Positions 16,433 through 23,581 of a DNA stretch of 24,736 bases are shown here, piece after piece. The stretch's first letter is position 1. Each line of letters begins with the position of its first letter. The translations under genes were made by a program, and so were the position numbers. Below the pieces are notes generated by a model. It was not told the origin of the DNA, made no database searches, and saw nothing but the letters and a program-made list of their open reading frames with translations. This DNA comes from Deltaproteobacteria bacterium (GTDB taxonomy: Bacteria > Desulfobacterota > DSM-4660 > Desulfatiglandales > HGW-15). Where the stretch lies: NCBI GenBank assembly GCA_019308985.1, contig JAFDHB010000036.1:1-24736 (forward strand). Direction: 5' to 3'.

Positions 16433-17311
16433 TCACACCCTCTCAATCTCCACAAGTCCGAAGAGACCATAGGGTTTTACCATCAAGATCACGATAAGTA
16501 CGATGTATGGCACAATCTCCCGCAGTGATGTGGATAAATATCCACCCGTGAACGTCTCCACCAACCCTATAATGATACCGCCCAGTATGGCACCACCTAT
16601 GCTGTCCAGTCCGCCCAGTATCACAACAGGAAACACCTTGAGGCCAATGGCGCTCAATTCATGGACATTGATGCCGTTGATAATACCCAGCACTATGCCG
16701 CTCATGGCGGTCACAATAAAGGCTATGGCCCAGGAAAGGGCGAATACCCTGCGCACGTGGACCCCGAGGGACAGGGCGGCAGACTGATTGTCCGCCACGG
16801 ACCTCATGTAGATCCCCTGGGAAGAGTATTTGAAAAAAAACCCAAAAATTATCAGGAACAGTATCCCTATGATAAAGGCCGCTACATTTACCGAGGGCAC
16901 CCTGATCATGCCGCAGCTTATGGACAATCCTTCCGGCAAGAAGGGCCTGTATTCATGAATGTCGCCTCCGAATATGAACAGAAGCAAGCCCTTGAACATG
17001 ATCCCTATCCCGAGGGTCAACATGATCACATGGATAAGCTCCTCCCCTATTAGGGGACGGAGGAAAAACCTCTCGACCACGAACCCCAGGGCAAAGGTTC
17101 CGGCCAGGGTGAATGCAAATGCCAGCACTATGGGCAAATTGGCCCACGTCGACAAGACCAGGAATACAAAAGCACCTATAGCCAGAAGCTCCCCGTGGGC
17201 GAGATTAAGAACGCTGCTGGACTTGAAAATCATTACAAACCCTAATGCCGACAGGGCATACAAGAACCCCAAGGAAAGCCCATTCACCAAGACATGCAGA
17301 AAAAATTCCAT
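16433..17311 (-). CDS. livH: Liv-type ABC transporter permease, LivH subunit
   Basis: A 292-residue polytopic membrane protein that pairs with LivM to form the pore. Family features are NGLSLGFLYALSALGFVMIFKSSSVLNLAHGELLAIGAF at the N-terminus, MRSVADNQSAALSLGVHVRRVFALSWAIA in the central cytoplasmic loop that contacts the ATPase, and PVVILGGLDSIGGAILGGIIIGLVE. Length is standard. The ATG has no strong ribosome site, and a diverged copy of the dispersed repeat (17368-17492) lies just upstream, between it and the ligase gene. Confidence 0.94.
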   Translation of the reverse strand: MEFFLHVLVNGLSLGFLYALSALGFVMIFKSSSVLNLAHGELLAIGAFVFLVLSTWANLPIVLAFAFTLAGTFALGFVVERFFLRPLIGEELIHVIMLTLGIGIMFKGLLLFIFGGDIHEYRPFLPEGLSISCGMIRVPSVNVAAFIIGILFLIIFGFFFKYSSQGIYMRSVADNQSAALSLGVHVRRVFALSWAIAFIVTAMSGIVLGIINGINVHELSAIGLKVFPVVILGGLDSIGGAILGGIIIGLVETFTGGYLSTSLREIVPYIVLIVILMVKPYGLFGLVEIERV

Positions 17312-17367
17312 TGCGCTTTTTTGCCCCCGATCTAAACCTGACTAATTCGCAGAAAGCCCCAAATGTT

Positions 17368-17492
17368 GATGCTTTCGGAAAGGCTGCAGATGCAAGGCGC
17401 GCAAATCTTTAGGAATGAGGCGTACATAGAAGTACGCCGCAGTGACTGAAGATGTAGCGCAACGCAGCAAATGCGGTCTTTGCGGAAGCATC
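17368..17492 (-). repeat. Diverged copy of the dispersed repeat (variant E, 125 bp)
   Basis: It has the same length and layout as copies A-C but a different sequence. The outer arms are GATGCTTCCGCAAAG and CTTTCCGAAAGCATC instead of GATGGCTTCG... and ...GCCATC. Shared blocks are CTGCGTTGCGCT.CATC, GCGGCGTAC, GTACGCCTCAT and GCGCGCCTTG. Pairing of the outer arms is kept while bases changed. The leading arm starts inside the ligase stop codon (TGA at 17491-17493), so the gene end and the element overlap by 2 bases. Confidence 0.8.
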
Positions 17493-19440
17493 AAACCTCC
17501 AAGATCTTTACCGTGGTCTCGATCTTTCCTACCGTACCATCCCTGTACCTTACCTGGCCCGTGACCTCGAGCTCTTTCTTGTCTGCATACATGGCATCAA
17601 TGAGTTCCTTGTATTGGTCAAAGACGAACTTCCTCCGTACCTTTCCCGTTCTGGTCAACTCCTCGTCGTCGGGGTCCAACAATTTATAGAGGAGGATAAT
17701 CTTCACCAATTGCATTGGCTTGGGCAATTGGCCATTGACCTGCCTGACCTCTCCCCGAATCAGTTCCTCGATCTGCGGTTGCTGGGAGAGGTCCGTATAC
17801 GTTGTATAGGGGATTTTCCTCTCTTCGGCCCAGTTTCCCACGTTGCCGAAGTCTATGTTGATGAACGCCGTAAGGTAGGGTCGACCTTCTCCCCATATGA
17901 CAGCCTCTTTGATATAGGGGCTGAATTTTAACCTGGTCTCTATGAAGTCCGGAGAAAAGGCCTCGCCCTCCCTTGTCCTCATAATGTCTTCTTTTCTGCC
18001 TATGATAAGAAGATGCCCGTCTTCGTCCAGGTATCCTGCGTCTCCGGTATAGAACCACCCTTCCCTGAGCACCTCGGCCGTGGCCTCGGGGTTCTCGTAA
18101 TAGCCCACAAAGTTTGACTTGCTGGCAACCACTACTTCCTGGTCATCGGTTATCCTTACCTTCGTACCAGGCAGAGGTTTACCCACGGTTTCGGGTCTTA
18201 CCTCGTCGTCGGGTTGGACCTGGAAAATACCCCCTGCCTCGGTCAGTCCGTAGCATTGCTTCAGGTTCAGTCCGTTGGCCCTGAAGAAGCGGATTACCTG
18301 AGGGCTTATGGGATGGCCCCCAGTGTACGCCGCCCGAAACCCCAGGCATCCGACCCTGTCCATCAGCGGTTTCGATACGATTTTCGTCATGATCTTCTTC
18401 AAGGCCTTGAGATGGACCGGGACGGGTCGGCGCTTCGATTCAAGGTCCACTACCCTTCCGCCGATCCTTTGGGAAAGGTTATAAAGGGTCCTCTTGACGT
18501 ATCCTGAGTCATTTATCTTCACCCTTATCTGGGAAGCCAGGTCTTCCCAGAACCTGGAAGAGGAGACCAGCACGGTCGGTCCGATTTCCCTGAAGTCTTC
18601 CATGGCCGTCTCGAAGGTCTCGGGAAAATTCATGACCAAGCCCCCGCACAAGGCTATCCCCACTCCCCATAGTTGATCCACGATCCAGGCCGTGGGGGTA
18701 ATCGAAATCCAATTGTCTCCAAGGCCGATCGGCGCTGTCCTGAGCCACTTTAAGGCCATATCGGTGAAATTTGCGTAACTCAACATCACCAGTTTAGGGG
18801 CGCCCGTCGTACCGGATGTCATAAGCATCAATGCAACGTCATCGGGGCTCCCCTCCCATAGCTCTTTGTTGAAAAGTTCCGGTTCTTCCCGGTCGAGCCT
18901 CTTTCCCAACTCAAGTAGCTGCGCAAAGCTGATCAACCAGGGATCATCTTCATAGCCTCTCATCCCTGTAGGATCTACATAGATTACCCGGCGGACGTGT
19001 GATAGCTGATCACGTGTTTCAAGGAGTTTGTCCACCTGCTCCTGGTCCTGGGCGAACACGTAGGACGCCTTGATCCTATTGAGGCCCCCCGCCAACTCTT
19101 TTGAAACAGCGGAGGTGAACAGGGGCACCGTAACCGCACCCATTGCCTGGGCCCCCAGTTCACTAAACAGCCACTCAGGGTGGTTGTCCAGTATCAGCCC
19201 GACGTTCTCTCCCCTCCTGAGGCCCAAGGACAAAAGGCCCAGGGCTGTATGCCTGGTATATGCCATGTATTCCTGCCAACTGTATCTCTGCCATATCCCG
19301 TATGCCTTTTCTCGGATGGCGGTCTTCTCAGGCCCCAGTCTCTCCGCCTGTCTCAACAGTATCTGGGGAAATGTAAACTGCTCCAGGGTCGCCAACGCTT
19401 CACCGTTCGACCCCCCTCTCTGGCTGACAGCACTACCCAT
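17491..19440 (-). CDS. AMP-forming acyl-CoA ligase (long-chain fatty acid-CoA ligase type)
   Basis: This 649-residue ANL-superfamily enzyme is expected to activate a carboxylic acid with ATP and CoA. Visible motifs are the P-loop TSGTTGAPK (208-216), LKQCYGLTEAGG (A5), GWFYTGDAGYLDEDG with Asp467 binding the ribose, IIGRKEDIMRT (hinge) and TGKVRRKFV carrying the C-terminal catalytic Lys region. Size and the long C-terminal domain fit the long-chain/FadD15-like group, but substrate cannot be read from sequence; aromatic acids are possible given the Liv-type transporter. The start is ATG at 19440 with AGGGG 5 nt before it, 8 nt after livG; a TTG directly upstream is less likely. Its place between transporter genes implies import coupled to CoA activation. 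Confidence 0.9.
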   Translation of the reverse strand: MGSAVSQRGGSNGEALATLEQFTFPQILLRQAERLGPEKTAIREKAYGIWQRYSWQEYMAYTRHTALGLLSLGLRRGENVGLILDNHPEWLFSELGAQAMGAVTVPLFTSAVSKELAGGLNRIKASYVFAQDQEQVDKLLETRDQLSHVRRVIYVDPTGMRGYEDDPWLISFAQLLELGKRLDREEPELFNKELWEGSPDDVALMLMTSGTTGAPKLVMLSYANFTDMALKWLRTAPIGLGDNWISITPTAWIVDQLWGVGIALCGGLVMNFPETFETAMEDFREIGPTVLVSSSRFWEDLASQIRVKINDSGYVKRTLYNLSQRIGGRVVDLESKRRPVPVHLKALKKIMTKIVSKPLMDRVGCLGFRAAYTGGHPISPQVIRFFRANGLNLKQCYGLTEAGGIFQVQPDDEVRPETVGKPLPGTKVRITDDQEVVVASKSNFVGYYENPEATAEVLREGWFYTGDAGYLDEDGHLLIIGRKEDIMRTREGEAFSPDFIETRLKFSPYIKEAVIWGEGRPYLTAFINIDFGNVGNWAEERKIPYTTYTDLSQQPQIEELIRGEVRQVNGQLPKPMQLVKIILLYKLLDPDDEELTRTGKVRRKFVFDQYKELIDAMYADKKELEVTGQVRYRDGTVGKIETTVKILEV

Positions 19441-19448
19441 CAACGCCC

Positions 19449-20279
19449 CTATTCTATCCTCGTTTCCTCTCCAAGGTAAGCCTTGATCACTTCCGGGTCC
19501 CTTTGAACATGCTCCGGCGTTCCTTCGGATATCTTTACCCCGAAATCAAGGACGATGACCCTTTGAGAAATACTCATCACTACGGACATGTCATGCTCCA
19601 CCAGGATTATTGTCTGAGCCCACGCTTCGTGGAGCTCTTTCAGAAAACGTACCATGTCCTCCTTTTCTTCGAGGGTCATGCCTGCAAAGGGTTCATCAAG
19701 GATAAGCAGTTTTGGTTCCAATGCCAGGGCCCGGCCGAGCTCCACCCGTTTTCTCATGCCATAGGGGAGTGATCCCACCGGTTTCTTCCTTATTGACTGC
19801 ATTTCCAGGAAATCAATCAGTTCTTCCAGTACCCTCCGGTGACGTGCCTCTTCATCCTTCACGGATTTCAGGAAAAGGGATGCACCCCCCAAGTTGTATC
19901 TGCTGTGGACGTGGCGGGCCAACAGCATATTGGACAGGACAGTCATTCCCGGAAACAGCTCTATGTTCTGATAAGTCCTGCCGATGCCGAGTTTGGTGAG
20001 ATGATGAGTGGGTAGGCGGGTAATCTCTTCACCGTTGAAGAATATCTGCCCCTCCTGTGGCTTGTAATACCCGGTAATACAGTTCAACAGGCTCGTCTTT
20101 CCGGCCCCGTTGGGGCCGATGATCGCCACCAGCTCGCCGCTGTTAACCACCAAATTGATCTTGTTCAGGGCGGTAATTCCGCCGAACCTCAGGGTCAAAT
20201 TTTTCACCTCCAGCTCGGCCTGTCTCTCCTCGGGCAGAACCGAGGTGAAAATGCTGGGTTCACCGCGAAAGGCTTTCAT
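19449..20279 (-). CDS. livG: Liv-type ABC transporter ATPase, LivG subunit
   Basis: The second ATPase of the importer. After a 20-residue N-terminal extension come Walker A GPNGAGKTS (from 55), the Q-loop segment TYQNIELF, a signature reading LPYGMRKRVELGRAL (usually LSYGQQRRLEIAR), Walker B LLILDEPFAGM and the H-loop VEHDM. It is 276 residues, slightly longer than E. coli LivG (about 255). The C-terminus EGTPEHVQRDPEVIKAYLGEE is typical of the subunit. It is followed 8 nt later by the ligase and preceded by a hairpin-rich 115-bp gap after livK. Confidence 0.95.
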   Translation of the reverse strand: MKAFRGEPSIFTSVLPEERQAELEVKNLTLRFGGITALNKINLVVNSGELVAIIGPNGAGKTSLLNCITGYYKPQEGQIFFNGEEITRLPTHHLTKLGIGRTYQNIELFPGMTVLSNMLLARHVHSRYNLGGASLFLKSVKDEEARHRRVLEELIDFLEMQSIRKKPVGSLPYGMRKRVELGRALALEPKLLILDEPFAGMTLEEKEDMVRFLKELHEAWAQTIILVEHDMSVVMSISQRVIVLDFGVKISEGTPEHVQRDPEVIKAYLGEETRIE

Positions 20280-20320
20280 CTATTTACCTGTCTTCCCCGC
20301 AGGAATCCTTGCGGAGGAGG

Positions 20321-20378
20321 GCACGGGGCTGAAAAACAAAGTTGATTCCGCCTTTTTGGTAGTGCTCAATGCCCGTGC
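20321..20378 (-). other. Long-range stem between livK and livG
   Basis: GCACGGGGC (20321-20329) and GCCCGTGC (20371-20378) pair, with one bulge, around a loop of about 40 nt. A second stem, CCGCA...TGCGG, lies at 20298-20313. No U-tract follows either. Such intercistronic structure commonly lets a binding-protein mRNA outlast or exceed the downstream transporter mRNA; that role is inferred here. Confidence 0.45.
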
Positions 20379-20381
20379 GCG

Positions 20382-20394
20382 ACCCCCTCGGGGT
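20382..20394 (-). terminator. Short GC hairpin directly after the livK stop
   Basis: ACCCC-GAG-GGGGT on the minus strand, a 5-bp GC-rich stem with a 3-base loop beginning at the base after the livK TAA. It lacks a U-run, so it may be a 3'-end stabiliser or weak attenuator and not a full intrinsic terminator. Confidence 0.35.
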
Positions 20395-21606
20395 TTACCT
20401 TAGTATTCTGACCTTTTCTCTTCCCGGCGCCCAGAAACTCGTAAGCGGAGTGTAAGTCTGGTCTTCGTTGATCTTTACGATCCTTGCCACCCAGGAACCG
20501 CTGTGATCGGTCTCCGTGTAAGTTACGTTCGGGACCAGACCACCGAAATCCTCGTTCCTGAAGGTCTCAAGCGCCTTATTGATAGTCTCGCTGTTTATTT
20601 CACCAAACTTCTCATGGGCCCTTCGAAAAGCACGTTCCATGATAGCCGCAATCACTACTCCTTCCCAGTAAGAGGCATCAAACCTGGAAACTGTCTTGTA
20701 TCTATCCCACAGCTCCTTCAAGAGGTCCACCCCAGGGGTCTCATCGACGGGCAGCCCCGCAGGGAATTGCATGAACATTCGGTCCCTGATCAGGCCCCTG
20801 CCCCGTTTGAAGAAATCGGGGTCCGTGGAGGTCCAGGTCCCGAAAAAGGGCACGTCATAGCCTATACGATCCGCAGCCTTCAAGGCCACTAGAATTGCCG
20901 AAGGGAGGCATTGCATGAAAATATACCGGGCTCCCGCTTTCTTCAACCTCAGGAGCTCGGTGTTGAGGTCAAGCACCCCTGGAGGAAACTCCTCGATGGC
21001 AACGATGTCCACACCGTACTTGGAGGCATATTCCCTACTGGCACCATGGATCGACTTGCCGTAAGCATTGTTGAAGGTCAGAAGACCCACTTTGGGAGCT
21101 CCCGGTCCCTTGTGGATGGTCCGGATATACTCCAGAACGGCGTAACTGTCCATGTCGTAAGCTCCGTAGGGGAGGTACGCATAGTCAATAGGCGGCTTCA
21201 AGATACCTTGATAGGTCGAGTAGTTGATATTGGGTATCTTGTACTTCTGGATAATAGGCTTTGCCATGATGCCTGATCCGGCATCCCATGTGGCCAGGAT
21301 GTCCATTCTTTCCGAAGTACAAAACTTCTTGACCCACTTGACGGCCTCAGGAACCTTGTAAGCGTGGTCCACGATCTTCAACTCTATCTTGTTACCGTAG
21401 ACCCCTCCTTCAGCCTCATTGACATACCTGAAATAGTCCCTGTGCCCCTTTGCATGAAACTGCCCCCACGTGGAGGCAGGTCCTGTGAGGTTGATAATCG
21501 CCCCGACCTTGATTGTCTTGGCACTAACCTCCCCCCTTAGACCAACCACGAAAGAACCGGCAGCGACAAAGGCTGCAATCAGAAAAAAAAGAGACAACCT
21601 GCGCAT
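20395..21606 (-). CDS. livK: Periplasmic substrate-binding protein of the Liv-type transporter
   Basis: This 403-residue type I periplasmic binding protein (Peripla_BP_6/LivJ-like) is expected to deliver substrate to LivHM. A Sec signal peptide is clear: RR, then LSLFFLIAAFVAAGSFVVG, with likely cleavage after VSA (about residue 29). The mature start KTIKVGAIINLTGPASTWG is the family pattern. No Cys follows the hydrophobic core, so it is soluble and not a lipoprotein. The frame is open to a TTG at 21624, but the ATG at 21606 has AGGAGGG with a 5-nt spacer. It is the first gene of the operon, consistent with a highly expressed binding protein. The ligand is unknown; homologues beside CoA ligases in anaerobes are often linked to aromatic or fatty acids (inference). 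Confidence 0.92.
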   Translation of the reverse strand: MRRLSLFFLIAAFVAAGSFVVGLRGEVSAKTIKVGAIINLTGPASTWGQFHAKGHRDYFRYVNEAEGGVYGNKIELKIVDHAYKVPEAVKWVKKFCTSERMDILATWDAGSGIMAKPIIQKYKIPNINYSTYQGILKPPIDYAYLPYGAYDMDSYAVLEYIRTIHKGPGAPKVGLLTFNNAYGKSIHGASREYASKYGVDIVAIEEFPPGVLDLNTELLRLKKAGARYIFMQCLPSAILVALKAADRIGYDVPFFGTWTSTDPDFFKRGRGLIRDRMFMQFPAGLPVDETPGVDLLKELWDRYKTVSRFDASYWEGVVIAAIMERAFRRAHEKFGEINSETINKALETFRNEDFGGLVPNVTYTETDHSGSWVARIVKINEDQTYTPLTSFWAPGREKVRILR

Positions 21607-21681
21607 TGCTTCCCTCCTTTTCAAGGGGTTAACGATATAGCATATACCATACGACTGTCGCGCTTCCGAAGTTCACTGAAA

Positions 21682-21710
21682 ATTTAACCGGATTTGGGGA
21701 AGTTAGTCAA
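21682..21710 (-). promoter_or_regulatory. Candidate promoter of the livK operon
   Basis: On the minus strand, TTGACT (21705-21710), a 17-bp spacer and TTAAAT (21682-21687). It would give a leader of about 70 nt before livK. The FadR-type operator lies about 60 bp upstream of its -35, so direct overlap is absent. Confidence 0.5.
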
Positions 21711-21742
21711 GGCTATTCTGAAAAGATGCCTCTTTAAATGTC

Positions 21743-21770
21743 TTGACACAAAAATCAGCGGCATGGTAAT
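21743..21770 (+). promoter_or_regulatory. Candidate promoter of the FadR-like regulator gene
   Basis: TTGACA (21743-21748), a 16-bp spacer and GGTAAT (21765-21770). The -10 abuts the 18-bp palindrome that follows, so repressor binding there would block polymerase. Confidence 0.5.
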
Positions 21771-21787
21771 GAATGAACAACCATTCA
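21770..21787. promoter_or_regulatory. FadR-type operator palindrome
   Basis: TGAATGAACAACCATTCA, arms TGAATG and CATTCA, extended by A and T at the ends. From memory, the Bacillus subtilis FadR (YsiA) consensus is TGAATGAnTAnTCATTCA, and this site differs only near the centre. It covers the -10/start region of the adjacent regulator gene and lies in the divergent gap shared with livK. The regulator itself resembles FadR, so site and protein support each other. Confidence 0.7.
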
Positions 21788-21829
21788 TTTTGTGCTTGGC
21801 CTCTCTGGAAAAGATCGGCTTTGGATTCC

Positions 21830-22429
21830 ATGAAAAGCAAGAACGGGGATAAATACCAGAGGATCATCAACGCGGCGACGAAGATCTTCGCAAGAAAGGG
21901 ATTTTTCAACTCCAAGATATCCGACATTGCAAAGGAAGCGCAGGTTGCGGACGGCACCATCTATCTCTATTTCGAAAACAAGGACGACATCCTGATCTCT
22001 CTCTTCGAAGAACAGATGAAAAAGGTCCTGGAAGGCATGAAAGAAGAGCTCAAGAGGGAGAAGGATCCCATAAAAAAGATTGAAAGATTCGCCCTCTACC
22101 ACTTGAAGCTTATTGAACACAACAAAGACGTGGCGGAAATCATTCAAGTTGAACTGAGGCAAAGCAGCAAGTTTATGAAAGAGTACAAGAACGAAAAATT
22201 CATCGAATATCTCAACCTGATAGGGGAGATAATCAGGGAAGGGCAAGAGAAGGGCGTGTTCCGAAAGGACATCATCCAGGGCATAGCCAAACGGGCCTTT
22301 TTTGGAGCCCTGGATGAGATGTCCAGGTTCTGGGTATTGTCAAGCCGCAGAAAATATGGTATAGACACCGCCGCCAGGCAAATCAGCCAGTATTTCTTGC
22401 GGGGTCTGGTCAATGAGCGCCGGCCTTAG
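21830..22429 (+). CDS. TetR-family, FadR-like acyl-CoA-responsive repressor
   Basis: A 199-residue TetR-type regulator. The N-terminal HTH (about 10-50) reads IINAATKIFARKGF, SKISDIAKEAQVADGTIYLYFENKDDILISLF, very close in wording to Bacillus FadR (YsiA). The ligand domain keeps the family-like VELRQSSKFMKEY and FFGALDEMSRFW. It is expected to bind DNA as a dimer and release on long-chain acyl-CoA. The frame is open to 21773, but that ATG lies inside the operator and has no ribosome site; the ATG at 21830 gives a normal TetR N-terminus (MKSKNGDKYQRIINAA), though its ribosome site is also weak. Neighbours livK (divergent) and etfBA (downstream) are plausible targets. Confident as TetR, moderately so as FadR-type. 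Confidence 0.88.
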   Translation: MKSKNGDKYQRIINAATKIFARKGFFNSKISDIAKEAQVADGTIYLYFENKDDILISLFEEQMKKVLEGMKEELKREKDPIKKIERFALYHLKLIEHNKDVAEIIQVELRQSSKFMKEYKNEKFIEYLNLIGEIIREGQEKGVFRKDIIQGIAKRAFFGALDEMSRFWVLSSRRKYGIDTAARQISQYFLRGLVNERRP

Positions 22430-22502
22430 AATGATTAGGGCATATTGGGAGGGAATCGTTCCGGAGCTTGGGATCATACAAGGAGAAAACCAAGTCATAA
22501 GC

Positions 22503-22628
22503 ACCAAATCACAAATACCAAATCACAAAGGGAGCCCGGAAAGATTCCAAAGCAGGCAGGCGCTGGTTCGCGAATCCCTTAGACTCATTGGAATTTGTTT
22601 GGAATTTGTGATTTGAAATTTGGAATTT
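22503..22628. repeat. AT-rich direct and inverted repeat cluster upstream of etfB
   Basis: CCAAATCACAAA occurs twice in tandem (22504-22515, 22518-22529) and its 11-bp inverse TTTGTGATTTG lies at 22605-22615, flanked by three TTGGAATTT-type units (22589-22628). The 60-bp centre holds the palindrome TTCGCGAA. The whole could fold as a cruciform or an mRNA stem between the regulator and etfB. It differs in sequence from the 126-bp family, so it is a second dispersed-repeat type or a local duplication. Confidence 0.65.
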
Positions 22629-22642
22629 CTTTGACTATCACT

Positions 22643-22654
22643 GAGTATATACTC
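22643..22654. promoter_or_regulatory. Perfect 12-bp palindrome upstream of etfB
   Basis: GAGTATATACTC is a perfect palindrome 39 bp before the etfB start and contains TATACT, a near-consensus -10 hexamer. A TTGACT at 22631-22636 is too close (11 bp) to be its -35. It could be an operator overlapping the etfBA promoter. A second inverted pair, TTCAT-AAATC-ATGAA, lies at 22665-22679, beside the ribosome site. Confidence 0.4.
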
Positions 22655-22678
22655 CAACAAAGGCTTCATAAATCATGA

Positions 22679-22686
22679 AAGGAGGA
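22679..22686 (+). promoter_or_regulatory. Strong ribosome binding site for etfB
   Basis: AAGGAGGA precedes the GTG start at 22694 by about 7 nt. It decides for the GTG start, and the following sequence MNIIVCLKQVPDTET is the standard EtfB N-terminus. Confidence 0.8.
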
Positions 22687-22693
22687 GAAAAAG

Positions 22694-23488
22694 GTGAATA
22701 TCATAGTTTGCTTGAAACAGGTACCTGACACTGAAACGCAGATCAAGATCGCGCCTGACAAGAAATCTATCGTAGAGGATGATATAAAATGGGTGATGAA
22801 TCCTTACGATGAGTTCGGTGTCGAGGAGGCCCTTCGCATCAAAGAAAAATTTGGAGGTGAAGTCACGGTTATAGGTCTGGGCTCGAAAAGGGTGACCGAG
22901 ACTGTCCGGACCGCCTTGGCCATGGGTGCGGACAAGGGGATCCTCATCAGCGATCCCGCCCTTGAAGGGAGTGACTCCCTGGCGACAGCAAAGGCTCTTG
23001 CCTCGGTTATCAAGGACCTTCAATTTGATCTGATTTTTACCGGCCAAAGGGGTGTCGATGATGACATGGGCGCCGTGGGAGCCGCCCTTGCTGAATTCCT
23101 TGGGATTCCTGAGCTGTCACTTATAGTAAAGGTGGAAGTTGACGAGGGGGCAAAGACCGTAAGAGTCCATCGCCCCGTCGAAGGGCAAACATTGGTGATC
23201 GAGTCCACGTTGCCTGCCCTGATTACGGCCCACAAGGGGTTGAATGAACCCCGCTACGCATCTTTGCCAGGAATCATGAAAGCGAAAAAGAAACCCCTGG
23301 AGGAAAAGAACTTGTCCGACCTGGGGATCGACGCCTCTGAAGTCGGTTCCGGGGCCAGGAGGCTTCAGGTCTTGGAATTGATGCCGCCCCCGGAAAGAAG
23401 GCCGGGGAAAATCATCGAAGGGGATACTCCGGAGGCCAAGGCAGCCGAGCTGGCCCGGCTCCTTCATGAAGAGGCAAAGGTCATATGA
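22694..23488 (+). CDS. etfB: Electron transfer flavoprotein beta subunit
   Basis: A 264-residue EtfB that pairs with EtfA to carry electrons between acyl-CoA dehydrogenases and a quinone-linked or other acceptor. Recognised by MNIIVCLKQVPDTETQIKI, WVMNPYDEFGVEEALRIKE, the adenine-nucleotide loop region DLIFTGQRGVDDDMGAVGAALAEFLG and the C-terminal RPGKIIEGDTPEAKAAELARLL. Translation starts at GTG. The second nucleotide in EtfB is AMP in conventional ETFs and FAD in bifurcating ones; the sequence alone does not settle which applies. Located between the FadR-like gene and etfA; an inverted-repeat region and a possible promoter lie upstream. Confidence 0.97.
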   Translation: MNIIVCLKQVPDTETQIKIAPDKKSIVEDDIKWVMNPYDEFGVEEALRIKEKFGGEVTVIGLGSKRVTETVRTALAMGADKGILISDPALEGSDSLATAKALASVIKDLQFDLIFTGQRGVDDDMGAVGAALAEFLGIPELSLIVKVEVDEGAKTVRVHRPVEGQTLVIESTLPALITAHKGLNEPRYASLPGIMKAKKKPLEEKNLSDLGIDASEVGSGARRLQVLELMPPPERRPGKIIEGDTPEAKAAELARLLHEEAKVI

Positions 23489-23581
23489 GGTTGTATAGAG
23501 GGATTTCCCCATATCTTCTATTATCAATGACAAACAGGAATCACCGATATTAAGACAAATTGGAATGAGGAGTTGATAAAA

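Noticed and set aside
22560..22580. Possible tRNA T-arm (GGTTCGCGAATCCC)
   Set aside because: It is the palindrome TTCGCGAA in a repeat region; no acceptor, D or anticodon arm can be drawn around it, and the T-loop has an extra GC.
22413..22616. Small 67-codon gene after the FadR-like gene
   Set aside because: It starts inside the regulator gene, runs through the AT-rich repeat cluster and has no ribosome site.
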